Source: an uncultured bacterium
Lineage (GTDB): Bacteria; Cyanobacteriota; Vampirovibrionia; Gastranaerophilales; Gastranaerophilaceae
NCBI GenBank assembly: GCA_945833895.1
Contig: CAMAGQ010000091.1
Span: forward strand, 1-6,695
DNA: 6,695 nt
Reading direction: 5' to 3'
Part shown: positions 1 to 5,675 of the stretch, piece after piece
Layout: every line of letters begins with the position of its first letter
How positions within the stretch are numbered: the stretch's first letter is position 1
Program-made: the position numbers and the translations under genes
Notes under the pieces: model-generated
What the model saw: only the letters and a program-made list of their open reading frames with translations
Database searches by the model: none
Told to the model about the DNA's origin: nothing

Positions 1-57
1 AATTAAACAAAAGCATTACACATAAGGCTGTCCTATCGGATTATACCTTCGGGTTTA
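1..57. other. Left-edge non-coding stretch downstream of the 210-residue gene
   Basis: This short stretch follows the tandem TAATAA stop of the minus-strand gene. I see no convincing terminator hairpin in it and no coding start. The largest pairing is a weak 3-bp stem around TTCG near 47-54. Any terminator or downstream gene must lie outside the window. Confidence 0.4.
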
Positions 58-690
58 TTAAACTACAACATTGATATAATCAAGCGGGTGGGTTTCAGCC
101 TTGCTGTCTTTTGAATTTGAAACAAAAACATTTCCAATCGCAGGATTATCAGTTTTTAATACCGACCCGTCTTTCAATGTTAAATCTATGTTTGAAGGTC
201 GTGGATAAACTGAATTTGAAAATTTAGTTGCAGTAATATTTTTCACGTCAACCTTGCGGAATTTGTTGAAAGAATCTTCCCGACCGTCTACTTCTACAAG
301 CATTCTCGCCTTTGGATGAGATGGATTTAGTGTCATATTTATTTTTTGCGGAATCAAGTTTTTAATAAGCCAATTCGCAGCAGTAATCAAAGGTTGAGGT
401 TTGCTGTTGTTGTTTTCGATAAACATTTTACCCTCAATACCCTGCGGAGTTCTTTGGTATGTGTACGTTCTGCGAATATTATCTTCTCCCGTCAAATCCA
501 TAATTTTATAAGTATCTGAAAACAACTCTCGTTTACCGTCACCTTGGATAAGAAGTTCTACATGTTCGCCTTTTTTGTTAGTTTTGCTTGCGATAATAGA
601 ACCTTCACCCCAAAATGAATACACGCTGTCCCAATGTTTATAAAGTTTTCCGTTAAAAAAGTTGGGTAATGTACTTATTCTGCTAACCAA
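58..690 (-). CDS. Hypothetical protein, 210 residues, TTG start
   Basis: I do not recognise this protein. It has no signal peptide, no membrane segment and no cysteine, so it is probably cytosolic and does not bind metal through Cys. It is polar, with alternating short hydrophobic stretches that suggest beta structure (for example HVELLIQGDGKRELF at 43-57 and SNIDLTLKDGSVLKTDN at 166-182). A helix-like stretch lies at 101-113 (LITAANWLIKNLI). The start is a TTG at 690-688, chosen because a perfect AGGAGG sits 7 nt upstream; no ATG is better placed. The gene ends with tandem stops (TAATAA). It is transcribed divergently from the SLH protein gene across 171 bases and appears monocistronic within the window. 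The clean frame and strong start signals make it a real gene, but its function is unknown. Confidence 0.8.
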   Translation of the reverse strand: MVSRISTLPNFFNGKLYKHWDSVYSFWGEGSIIASKTNKKGEHVELLIQGDGKRELFSDTYKIMDLTGEDNIRRTYTYQRTPQGIEGKMFIENNNSKPQPLITAANWLIKNLIPQKINMTLNPSHPKARMLVEVDGREDSFNKFRKVDVKNITATKFSNSVYPRPSNIDLTLKDGSVLKTDNPAIGNVFVSNSKDSKAETHPLDYINVVV

Positions 691-697
691 TGTAAAT

Positions 698-703
698 CCT
701 CCT
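698..703 (-). promoter_or_regulatory. Shine-Dalgarno AGGAGG fixing a TTG start
   Basis: On the minus strand AGGAGG is followed by a 7-nt spacer (ATTTACA) and then TTG. The match and the spacing are ideal and decide the non-ATG start of the 210-residue protein. Confidence 0.8.
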
Positions 704-723
704 TAATAAATGTCTTTGCAGGC

Positions 724-732
724 ATGATAGCA
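724..732 (-). promoter_or_regulatory. Extended -10 promoter for the 210-residue gene
   Basis: The minus strand reads TGC-TATCAT (TGn plus a 5/6 match to TATAAT). No good -35 hexamer lies 16-18 nt upstream, which is tolerated in extended -10 promoters. Transcription would start near 717, giving a leader of about 27 nt. Confidence 0.45.
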
Positions 733-767
733 CAAAAACACTCTCAAATCCTGGATATTCTATGACC

Positions 768-797
768 TTTACAGAATTTAACACACTCAACTATAAA
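768..797 (+). promoter_or_regulatory. Sigma-70-type promoter for the SLH protein gene
   Basis: TTTACA (768-773) and TATAAA (792-797) are separated by 18 bases, each a 5/6 match to consensus. Predicted transcription starts near 804 and gives a 5' leader of about 58 nt. A weaker alternative is TTGAGT (813-818) with TAGATT (835-840). Confidence 0.5.
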
Positions 798-861
798 ACT
801 GTAAAAAAAGGATTGAGTATGGTAAATTTGAAGATAGATTACGGCAAAATAAGGAGGGAAT

Positions 862-2004
862 ATGAAAAATTTATTCAAACTGTTACTAATGGTACTATTT
901 GCTTCTTTGGGAACTTTGCAAGGGTTTGCTTTTCCTGATGTAAGCAGTGATTATTGGGCAGCACCGGAAATCGAAATTCTATCGGAAAAAGGAGTTATCG
1001 TAGGTTATCCTGACGGAACGTTCAAACCTGATGATAACGTTACAAGGGCAGAATTTGCGGCAATGGCAATTCGTGCATTGGGTCAAGAGCATACGAAAGT
1101 CGCTCAACCTGTTCATTTTTCTGATATCGACGAATCTTACTGGGCTTACGAAGATATTCAAAAAGCGTTGTATTTCGATTTGATTACAAACGAAAAAGAA
1201 AACGACATCTTCAGACCGGAAGACTCAGTATCAAGAGCGGAATCTTTATCCGTTGCAGTGAATGCACTCACAACAGAAACAATAAGTTCTGCAAAAGCAA
1301 AAGAAGTGCTTTCTCAAAAATATTCTGATACAAATACAATTCCTGAATGGTTTTTGATTCCTGCCGGAAAAGCAGAAATTTTAGGCATGATTGTTAACGC
1401 TCCGTCAGTAAAAGGCTTGAACGCAGAAAGACCCGCAACAAGAGCCGAAGTCGCGTCAATTTTGTACAGAATGATGGAACAGGCAAAACTTAATCCGAAT
1501 GCAAAACTTGCAGAAGCAATGCGTAAAAAAATCGGTGAAGGCTTTGTGATTGATTCAGCAACAGTTAACGGAAGTGTCGGCACAATTCCTGCTGGAACTA
1601 TTGTTCCGATAAAAGTTACAACTTATATAAGCACTCAAAACTCAGAAGGCGGAGCAATGTTCTCGGCATCAGTTCCGACAAACTACGTAACAAAAGATAA
1701 ATACATCCTAATAAGAGAAGGTGCATCTTTATCAGGACAATTGCTTGACGTAAGACCGGGACTGTATTTCAGACAAAACGGCGTACTCGTGTTAAAGAAC
1801 GCTCTTGTTACAACAACAAACGACCAGACAACTTCATTTCCTGCTCTTGGAGAAATCAAAAAAGACAGAAATTGGTGGATGAAATTCGTTCGCTGGGCAT
1901 TTAAAGGTGAAAAATTGGAAGTTTCTGCATCAGATATCATAAATGTAAGACTTCTTGAACCTGTTAAAGTTGACCTGACTAACGGATGGATTTACGAAAA
2001 ATAA
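862..2004 (+). CDS. Secreted SLH-domain protein with uncharacterised C-terminal domain
   Basis: Residues 1-23 form a Sec signal peptide: basic MKNLFK, a hydrophobic core and probable cleavage after GFA. Three S-layer homology domains follow, at about 24-73 (FPDVSSDYWA, then GYPDGTFKPDDNVTRAE), 86-136 (HFSDIDESYWA, then FRPEDSVSRAE) and 154-205 (KYSDTNTIPEW, then ERPATRAE). Each ends in the family's T/S-R-A-E motif. SLH triplets bind secondary cell-wall polymer or peptidoglycan, so the protein is probably held at the cell wall or outer-membrane/peptidoglycan interface. Residues 225-380 are a separate beta-rich domain beginning TVNGSVGTIPAGTIVPIKV, which I cannot name; it has an odd NWWMKFVRWAFKG aromatic/basic segment at 337-349. 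No porin barrel is evident. AAGGAGGG at 851-858 precedes the ATG by 3 nt. The gene is monocistronic with its own promoter and terminator. Confidence 0.92.
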   Translation: MKNLFKLLLMVLFASLGTLQGFAFPDVSSDYWAAPEIEILSEKGVIVGYPDGTFKPDDNVTRAEFAAMAIRALGQEHTKVAQPVHFSDIDESYWAYEDIQKALYFDLITNEKENDIFRPEDSVSRAESLSVAVNALTTETISSAKAKEVLSQKYSDTNTIPEWFLIPAGKAEILGMIVNAPSVKGLNAERPATRAEVASILYRMMEQAKLNPNAKLAEAMRKKIGEGFVIDSATVNGSVGTIPAGTIVPIKVTTYISTQNSEGGAMFSASVPTNYVTKDKYILIREGASLSGQLLDVRPGLYFRQNGVLVLKNALVTTTNDQTTSFPALGEIKKDRNWWMKFVRWAFKGEKLEVSASDIINVRLLEPVKVDLTNGWIYEK

Positions 2005-2023
2005 AAATAAATTTCAGACAAAT

Positions 2024-2055
2024 AAAAAGCCTCCCTGTGCCAAGGGGGGCTTTTT
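2024..2055 (+). terminator. Rho-independent terminator of the SLH protein gene
   Basis: A 12-bp stem pairs AAAAAGCCTCCC (2024-2035) with GGGGGGCTTTTT (2044-2055), with one G-T wobble, across the 8-base loop TGTGCCAA. It ends in a run of T and lies 19 nt after the stop codon. Confidence 0.9.
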
Positions 2056-2057
2056 TA

Positions 2058-2088
2058 GGAGTTCCATTGTTCCACCAAATGGACTTCC
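2058..2088. repeat. Imperfect inverted repeat just after the SLH terminator
   Basis: GGAGTTCCAT (2058-2067) pairs with ATGGACTTCC (2079-2088) at 8 of 10 positions across an 11-base loop. It has no T-run, so it is unlikely to be a second terminator. Its role is unknown. Confidence 0.45.
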
Positions 2089-2153
2089 TTAAGGTTTAAT
2101 CGAAGATGTAGAAGAAATAGAAGTTAAGTAGAAAAGAAATTTTGTTCAGTAAT

Positions 2154-2216
2154 TTGTAATTTATTTTTCCTTATCTATATAAACAAATTTTCTGCAGACG
2201 AATTTCAATAGGAGGA
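2154..2216 (+). promoter_or_regulatory. Orphan promoter-like sequence and Shine-Dalgarno without a gene
   Basis: TTGTAA (2154-2159) and TATAAA (2178-2183) are spaced by 18 bases. AGGAGG follows at 2210-2215, about 20 nt after the expected transcription start. No ATG, GTG or TTG with a usable frame follows at SD distance. A CTG at 2221 would open only 24 codons before TAG. This looks like the 5' end of a lost gene or the leader of a small transcript ending at 2555. The AT-rich context makes chance matches to the promoter boxes possible; the SD is more striking. Confidence 0.3.
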
Positions 2217-2264
2217 ATAACTGTTACATTTTGTAATAATTTTAACAATTAACCCCGCACCCAA

Positions 2265-2306
2265 ACCCTTTCCAACTGAAAGAGGGTGTAATTAGACCCC
2301 ATCTTT
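2265..2306. repeat. Hairpin unit 1 of a non-coding repeat cluster (TAATTAG loop)
   Basis: AAAGA (2279-2283) pairs with TCTTT (2302-2306), and GGGT (2284-2287) with ACCC (2296-2299), around the loop GTAATTAG (2288-2295). A competing hairpin pairs CTTTC (2268-2272) with GAAAG (2278-2282). The loop word followed by CCCC recurs in unit 2, 94 bases downstream, so the two look like diverged copies. Confidence 0.45.
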
Positions 2307-2375
2307 ACTCCCATATTGAATTTCTATATCGCACCCTCATATTTACCCTCACCAGAGTGGGCGTTTCCCATAGGC

Positions 2376-2402
2376 AAAAGAGTAATTAGCCCCTACTCTT
2401 TT
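2376..2402. repeat. Hairpin unit 2 of the repeat cluster (perfect 9-bp stem)
   Basis: AAAAGAGTA (2376-2384) is the exact reverse complement of TACTCTTTT (2394-2402), with the 9-base loop ATTAGCCCC. GTAATTAG plus CCCC is shared with unit 1. There is no reading frame across it. T bases follow on the plus strand, so weak terminator activity is conceivable, but the stem is AT-rich. Confidence 0.5.
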
Positions 2403-2452
2403 TACCTTTCTCCGAATGGGTTGGAACTAAAAACATCCCTTCCCTGATACAA

Positions 2453-2523
2453 TTTACCCTCCCACTTTGAGGGAGGCAGAAATTTTTAATGGATGTGAAA
2501 TTAGAAATTCGGGAGAGGGTAAA
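2453..2523. repeat. Nested foldback with mutually exclusive hairpins
   Basis: Outer arms TTTACCCTC (2453-2461) and GAGGGTAAA (2515-2523) are perfect 9-base complements. They enclose CCTCCC/GGGAGG (2458-2463 with 2471-2476) and AATTTTTAAT/ATTAGAAATT (2481-2490 with 2500-2509, 10 pairs with one G-T wobble). The first inner stem shares 2458-2461 with the outer arm, so only one of these two can form. The style resembles intergenic REP-like elements with CCCTC/GAGGG ends. No transposase or coding frame is present. Confidence 0.5.
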
Positions 2524-2555
2524 AAGCACCCAATCGCTTGACTTGGGTGCTTTTT
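2521..2555 (-). terminator. Strong bidirectional terminator of the minus-strand prepilin gene
   Basis: A perfect 13-bp stem pairs AAAAAGCACCCAA (2521-2533) with TTGGGTGCTTTTT (2543-2555) across a 9-base loop. It has T-runs on both strands. It lies 24 nt beyond the stop codon of the minus-strand prepilin gene and would also stop any plus-strand transcript leaving the 2057-2520 region. Confidence 0.9.
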
Positions 2556-2579
2556 TGATATTTATTTTGAAACTTCTTT

Positions 2580-3530
2580 TTAGTGGAAGTCTTGAATTTT
2601 AACATTACAAACGGGTTCATCGTAGCCTGTTGCATTACATTGCTGGTCGTCGAATGTCGGAGCAGTTTCATAGTGCGAGTTGTAATTATCTTTCGCCTTT
2701 ACCTTAAATGAGCCGTCTGTATGTTTTACTCTATAATTACTGTCAGGTATTTTTGAGTTAAAATCATAAGTATCAATTTTATTTATAACCAAATCGATAT
2801 CACCGTTATTATCCATATCAAAAGCCTGAACTTTTGCCTCGTAGTAGGTTATAGCATCTGAAAGACGATAATCATCACCTGACGTTTCTTCGTCCCCGCT
2901 ATTACTGTCAAAAGACGGATAAACAACATTTGCTTCAAGGTATCTTGAATCGACTTCAGGATAGCCTAACGGAATAACGCTATATTTATCGGTTACGGCA
3001 AAAGCAACGGTATCAGCCATTTGGTCACGTTTCCACTTTGAAGTATTCGGTTTCTTGTCGCCGTTCAAATCCACAATAACGATATAATATCTGACGGTAT
3101 CAGTTATTTTCAAGGCTTCCTGCTCGACCGTCATTGTATAAGGTTTGCCTGAGTTTGATGAAATCCATAGTTTTGTACCGTTAGCTGGTCTTATTGGATC
3201 TGCTTCAGGATACGTTGGAAGAGTGGATATATATCTACCGCTACAATAGTTTTTAATATCTGTCGCATTTGTAAGGTGTTCTGAGGTGTTTATATACTCA
3301 AGCAATGCTTCACAGAATAAACTTGCATTTTTAGGGAAAGCATCATCATCAGAAGTATTTACCATGTGATTGTATATCGCCAAAGACAGAGCATTATACA
3401 TTCGGTGATAAGCGAACTTATATGACTTTTCCCACGGTTTTACACTGCTAACTCCAAGTGAAATGATAATACCAATGATAATAAAGACTATCATCATTTC
3501 AGCCAAAGTAAATGCTTTTTTTATTCCCAT
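2580..3530 (-). CDS. Type IV pilin / type II secretion pseudopilin-like protein, 316 residues
   Basis: Residues 1-6 (MGIKKA) are a basic prepilin leader. Prepilin peptidase should cut before Phe7 of FTLAE, leaving the conserved Glu at mature position 5 (E11). A single hydrophobic helix, 7-29, then anchors and assembles the subunit. The globular part is long for a pseudopilin. It carries VDLNGDKKPN (153-162), a motif echoed as VDINNEAAPN in the divergent neighbour, and DMDNNGDIDL (238-247), which resembles an EF-hand/dockerin-type calcium loop without the final acidic residue. Cysteines at 73, 96, 298 and 308 could form disulfides outside the cell. The ATG at 3530 is chosen over a possible TTG at 3593: the leader has family length from 3530, AGAGGA lies 10 nt upstream, and the longer start falls inside the promoter's -35 box. 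Major pilin or minor pseudopilin cannot be decided from the sequence. Confidence 0.9.
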   Translation of the reverse strand: MGIKKAFTLAEMMIVFIIIGIIISLGVSSVKPWEKSYKFAYHRMYNALSLAIYNHMVNTSDDDAFPKNASLFCEALLEYINTSEHLTNATDIKNYCSGRYISTLPTYPEADPIRPANGTKLWISSNSGKPYTMTVEQEALKITDTVRYYIVIVDLNGDKKPNTSKWKRDQMADTVAFAVTDKYSVIPLGYPEVDSRYLEANVVYPSFDSNSGDEETSGDDYRLSDAITYYEAKVQAFDMDNNGDIDLVINKIDTYDFNSKIPDSNYRVKHTDGSFKVKAKDNYNSHYETAPTFDDQQCNATGYDEPVCNVKIQDFH

Positions 3531-3564
3531 TATCCCAAAATCCTCTGTTACTGCGTATATAACT

Positions 3565-3593
3565 ATTATAACTTTCATTTCGCTAAAAGTCAA
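3565..3593 (-). promoter_or_regulatory. Near-consensus sigma-70 promoter of the minus-strand prepilin gene
   Basis: On the minus strand TTGACT (3593-3588, 5/6) is followed by a 17-bp spacer and a perfect TATAAT (3570-3565). Transcription should start near 3558, giving a leader of about 28 nt. This is the best promoter in the window. Confidence 0.75.
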
Positions 3594-3601
3594 TATTCAC
3601 C

Positions 3602-3630
3602 GCAATATATTGCAAATTCATGCAATATAT
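3602..3630. promoter_or_regulatory. Candidate operator: 26-bp inverted repeat between divergent prepilin genes
   Basis: ATATATTGCA (3605-3614) and TGCAATATAT (3621-3630) are perfect inverted arms around the 6-base spacer AATTCA. An overlapping 12-bp palindrome GCAATATATTGC lies at 3602-3613, so GCAATATAT recurs as a direct repeat 20 bp apart, about two helical turns. The element covers the -35 and spacer of the plus-strand promoter and starts 12 bp from the -35 of the minus-strand promoter. A dimeric repressor or activator site is the simplest reading. AT-rich chance palindromy is the alternative. Confidence 0.5.
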
Positions 3631-3638
3631 GTTAAAAT
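3610..3638 (+). promoter_or_regulatory. Promoter of the plus-strand prepilin gene
   Basis: TTGCAA (3610-3615, 4/6) is followed by 17 bases and an extended -10, TGT-TAAAAT (3630-3638, 5/6). Transcription would begin near 3645 and give a leader of about 31 nt. A second extended -10, TGA-TATAAA (3650-3658), could also act but would leave only about 11 nt before the ATG. Confidence 0.5.
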
Positions 3639-3675
3639 ATTAATGGTTATGATATAAAGTTTAGCGAGGATTATA

Positions 3676-4368
3676 ATGTTATTAAAATGCAAGAACGCAT
3701 TCACACTTGCCGAGTTGTTAATTACTCTTACAGTGTGTGCATCATTGGCAGCACTTTTACTACCGGCAATTGCTTATATTCGTCCGGATAAAAATAAAGT
3801 TCTGTTCAAAAAAGCTTATTATGTTGCAGAACGTATGGTTTACGAACTTGTAAACGATGAAGACTTCTACCCTACAGAAGGTGAAACCGTAGGTTTGGCT
3901 AATACTGTAAGGGCAAGTTACCTTGGTTATACTTATGGCGGGGATACCGAAGCTAAGCAAAAATCAAAATTCTGCGAATTATTCGGCAGAAAAGTAAATA
4001 TTATAGGTACTACAATTCCAGGCAAGAGTACTCCTCCACCATACTGTGAGGCAGCACGAAGCAAACCGAATGCATTTGCTATTGCAGGAACTCCGGGGGC
4101 TGTTTACAATGCTCCGTCTTTTGTAACAACTGACGGTATTGCGTGGTATATGCCTTATTCAAAATTCGACAAAGATATGTCAGCAGGTAATTCGGCTGAA
4201 GCAATATATGTTGATATCAACAACGAAGCAGCACCTAACTGTATGTACAAAAAAGGAACTTGCGATAAGCCGGATATTTACAGAATATACGTTGAGCCTG
4301 ACGGTAAAATGTACGTAAATGGCGAGAAAGAAAAAGCATATCTGAGGTCGAATAACACGGCAAGATAA
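3676..4368 (+). CDS. Type IV pilin / type II secretion pseudopilin-like protein, 230 residues
   Basis: The leader MLLKCKNA is followed by FTLAELLITL, so prepilin peptidase should cut before Phe9 and leave Glu at mature position 5 (E13). The hydrophobic helix runs from 9 to about 34. The globular domain contains Cys at 100, 124, 189 and 196, a proline/threonine-rich loop at 112-123, and IYVDINNEAAPN (177-188) followed by the strand pair YRIYVEPDGKMYVNG (202-216). That C-terminal pattern matches the VDLNGDKKPN region of the divergent prepilin, so the two are probably distant paralogues with different head domains. GAGGA (3666-3670) lies 5 nt before the ATG. The gene is a single cistron between its promoter and the 4401-4430 terminator. 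Assembly machinery (PilB/C/D or Gsp proteins) is not in the window, so the exact system is unknown. Confidence 0.9.
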   Translation: MLLKCKNAFTLAELLITLTVCASLAALLLPAIAYIRPDKNKVLFKKAYYVAERMVYELVNDEDFYPTEGETVGLANTVRASYLGYTYGGDTEAKQKSKFCELFGRKVNIIGTTIPGKSTPPPYCEAARSKPNAFAIAGTPGAVYNAPSFVTTDGIAWYMPYSKFDKDMSAGNSAEAIYVDINNEAAPNCMYKKGTCDKPDIYRIYVEPDGKMYVNGEKEKAYLRSNNTAR

Positions 4369-4400
4369 CCGACAGTTTTGAGATTATAAAATATAAAAGA

Positions 4401-4430
4401 AAAACAGAGAATTATCTCTGTTTTCTTTTT
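4401..4430. terminator. Bidirectional terminator between prepilin and nifS
   Basis: AAAACAGAGA (4401-4410) pairs perfectly with TCTCTGTTTT (4415-4424) around the tetraloop ATTA, followed by CTTTTT. The opposite strand also ends in a T-rich tail. It closes the plus-strand prepilin transcript (33 nt after the stop) and the nifU-nifS transcript (about 47 nt after the nifS stop). Confidence 0.85.
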
Positions 4431-4471
4431 GTAAATATGTGTATATTAGTATTTTAAAGAAAAATTATAAC

Positions 4472-5674
4472 TTACTTCAAACCTTTTAAATCCTTCAATG
4501 CACGAAGTTCTTTCTGGTAAGGAGAAATTGAAGTAACTTTTTCGATAATTCCGGGTAGTTTTTCGATAACATAATCGACTTCATCCTCGGTCGTAAAACG
4601 GCTCAAACTCCACCTGATACTTCCGTGAATTGCCGTAAACGGAACATTCATCGCACGCAGTACGTGACTTGGTTCTAATGAACCCGAAGTGCAGGCTGAG
4701 CCTGATGAAGCACAAATTCCGATATCTGAAAGGTGCAACAGAATAAGTTCACCTTCAATATATTCAAACCCGATATTACTTGTGTTCGGTACTCTGTTTG
4801 CAATTCCGGTATTCAATCTTGCGTTATATATCTTGCTCAAAATACCGTTTTCAAGTTTATCCCTAAGTCTTTTAACCTCTGTTAACTCATACTTCAACCC
4901 TTCTTGAGCCAATTCGGCAGCCTTACCTAAACCGACAATGTAAGGAGTATTTTCAGTTCCCGCACGTTTGCCTTTTTCCTGATGCCCGCCGATAATTAGC
5001 GGGGTTATCATTGTTTTGGAATTAACATACAAAGCCCCGATTCCTTTAGGTGCGTGGAATTTGTGACCTGAAATACCAAGCAAATCAATCTCTGCCGCTT
5101 GAACATCTATCGGAATTTTACCTGCAGCCTGAACAGCATCCACAAATAGTTTTGTATTCTTGTTTTTAGATTTTACAATTTCAGAAATCTGCTCAATCGG
5201 GTTGATAACGCCTGTTTCATTATTTGCCCACATTACGGACACTAAAGCGGTATCTTCATCTATTGCATTGCTTAACTCTTCCAAATCAAGCACGCCGTTA
5301 GAATTTACTCCGATATAATCAACTCTGTAGCCTTGCTTTTCCAACTGTTTATACAGGTTCAAAACACACGGGTGTTCAACTTTTGTTGTTATTATGTGTT
5401 TTTGAGTTTTGTTGTAATTCAAAACGCCCTTAATCGCAGTGTTGGCACTTTCAGAACCGCAAGAGGTGAAAATTATTTCCTTTTCGTCTTTTGCGTTAAT
5501 AAAATCTCTAATCTTTACACGTGCTTCTTTTATTGCGTTTGACGATTTTTTTGAAAAAGTGTACATACTTGAAGGATTTGCATACTCTTCTTTAAAATAT
5601 GGCATCATCTCTTCAAGAACATGCTCATCAACCTTTGTAGTTGCATTGTTATCTAAATATACAAGTCTAGTCAT
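4472..5674 (-). CDS. nifS: Cysteine desulfurase NifS (class V aminotransferase fold, PLP enzyme)
   Basis: The enzyme converts L-cysteine to L-alanine and passes the sulfur as a persulfide to the NifU scaffold in the cytosol. Family motifs appear in order: YLDNNATT (6-13), VEHPCVL with the PLP-stacking His101, WANNETG (149-155), VDAVQAAG with Asp179 and Gln182 contacting the cofactor, SGHKFHAPKG with the Schiff-base Lys205, RAGTEN (237-242), and SSGSACTSG with catalytic Cys328. The length (400) and the positions of Lys and Cys match group I NifS/IscS enzymes, and no key residue is missing. The ATG begins one base after the nifU stop, and GAGGTT inside the end of nifU, 7 nt upstream, serves as its SD, so translation is probably coupled. 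NifS is preferred over IscS because the partner is a full-length NifU; substrate choice cannot be read from sequence. Confidence 0.96.
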   Translation of the reverse strand: MTRLVYLDNNATTKVDEHVLEEMMPYFKEEYANPSSMYTFSKKSSNAIKEARVKIRDFINAKDEKEIIFTSCGSESANTAIKGVLNYNKTQKHIITTKVEHPCVLNLYKQLEKQGYRVDYIGVNSNGVLDLEELSNAIDEDTALVSVMWANNETGVINPIEQISEIVKSKNKNTKLFVDAVQAAGKIPIDVQAAEIDLLGISGHKFHAPKGIGALYVNSKTMITPLIIGGHQEKGKRAGTENTPYIVGLGKAAELAQEGLKYELTEVKRLRDKLENGILSKIYNARLNTGIANRVPNTSNIGFEYIEGELILLHLSDIGICASSGSACTSGSLEPSHVLRAMNVPFTAIHGSIRWSLSRFTTEDEVDYVIEKLPGIIEKVTSISPYQKELRALKDLKGLK

Positions 5675-5675
5675 T

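Noticed and set aside
819..938. Upstream ATG with AAAGGA in front, 39 codons, overlapping the start of the SLH gene in another frame
   Set aside because: The SLH start has a far stronger SD (AAGGAGGG). The small frame merely reads across the signal peptide region, and its product (starting MVNLKIDYGK) has no recognisable features.
1314..1583. 89-codon minus-strand frame inside the SLH gene
   Set aside because: It is antisense to a well-supported SLH coding region, and the apparent signal-like stretch comes from antisense Ala/Ser codons.
2221..2295. CTG-started 24-codon frame after the orphan AGGAGG
   Set aside because: CTG starts are rare, and the peptide (LLHFVIILTINPAPKP...) runs through hairpin repeats. 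I treat the SD as orphaned.
2057..2520. Possible CRISPR array or insertion sequence in the gene-free region
   Set aside because: There are no regularly spaced identical repeats, no transposase frame, and no clear terminal inverted repeats with target duplication; only short, diverged hairpins are present.
3463..3657. 64-codon plus-strand frame, very hydrophobic, opposite the prepilin start
   Set aside because: The hydrophobicity mirrors the antisense of the prepilin helix. The frame runs through both divergent promoters and the inverted repeat.
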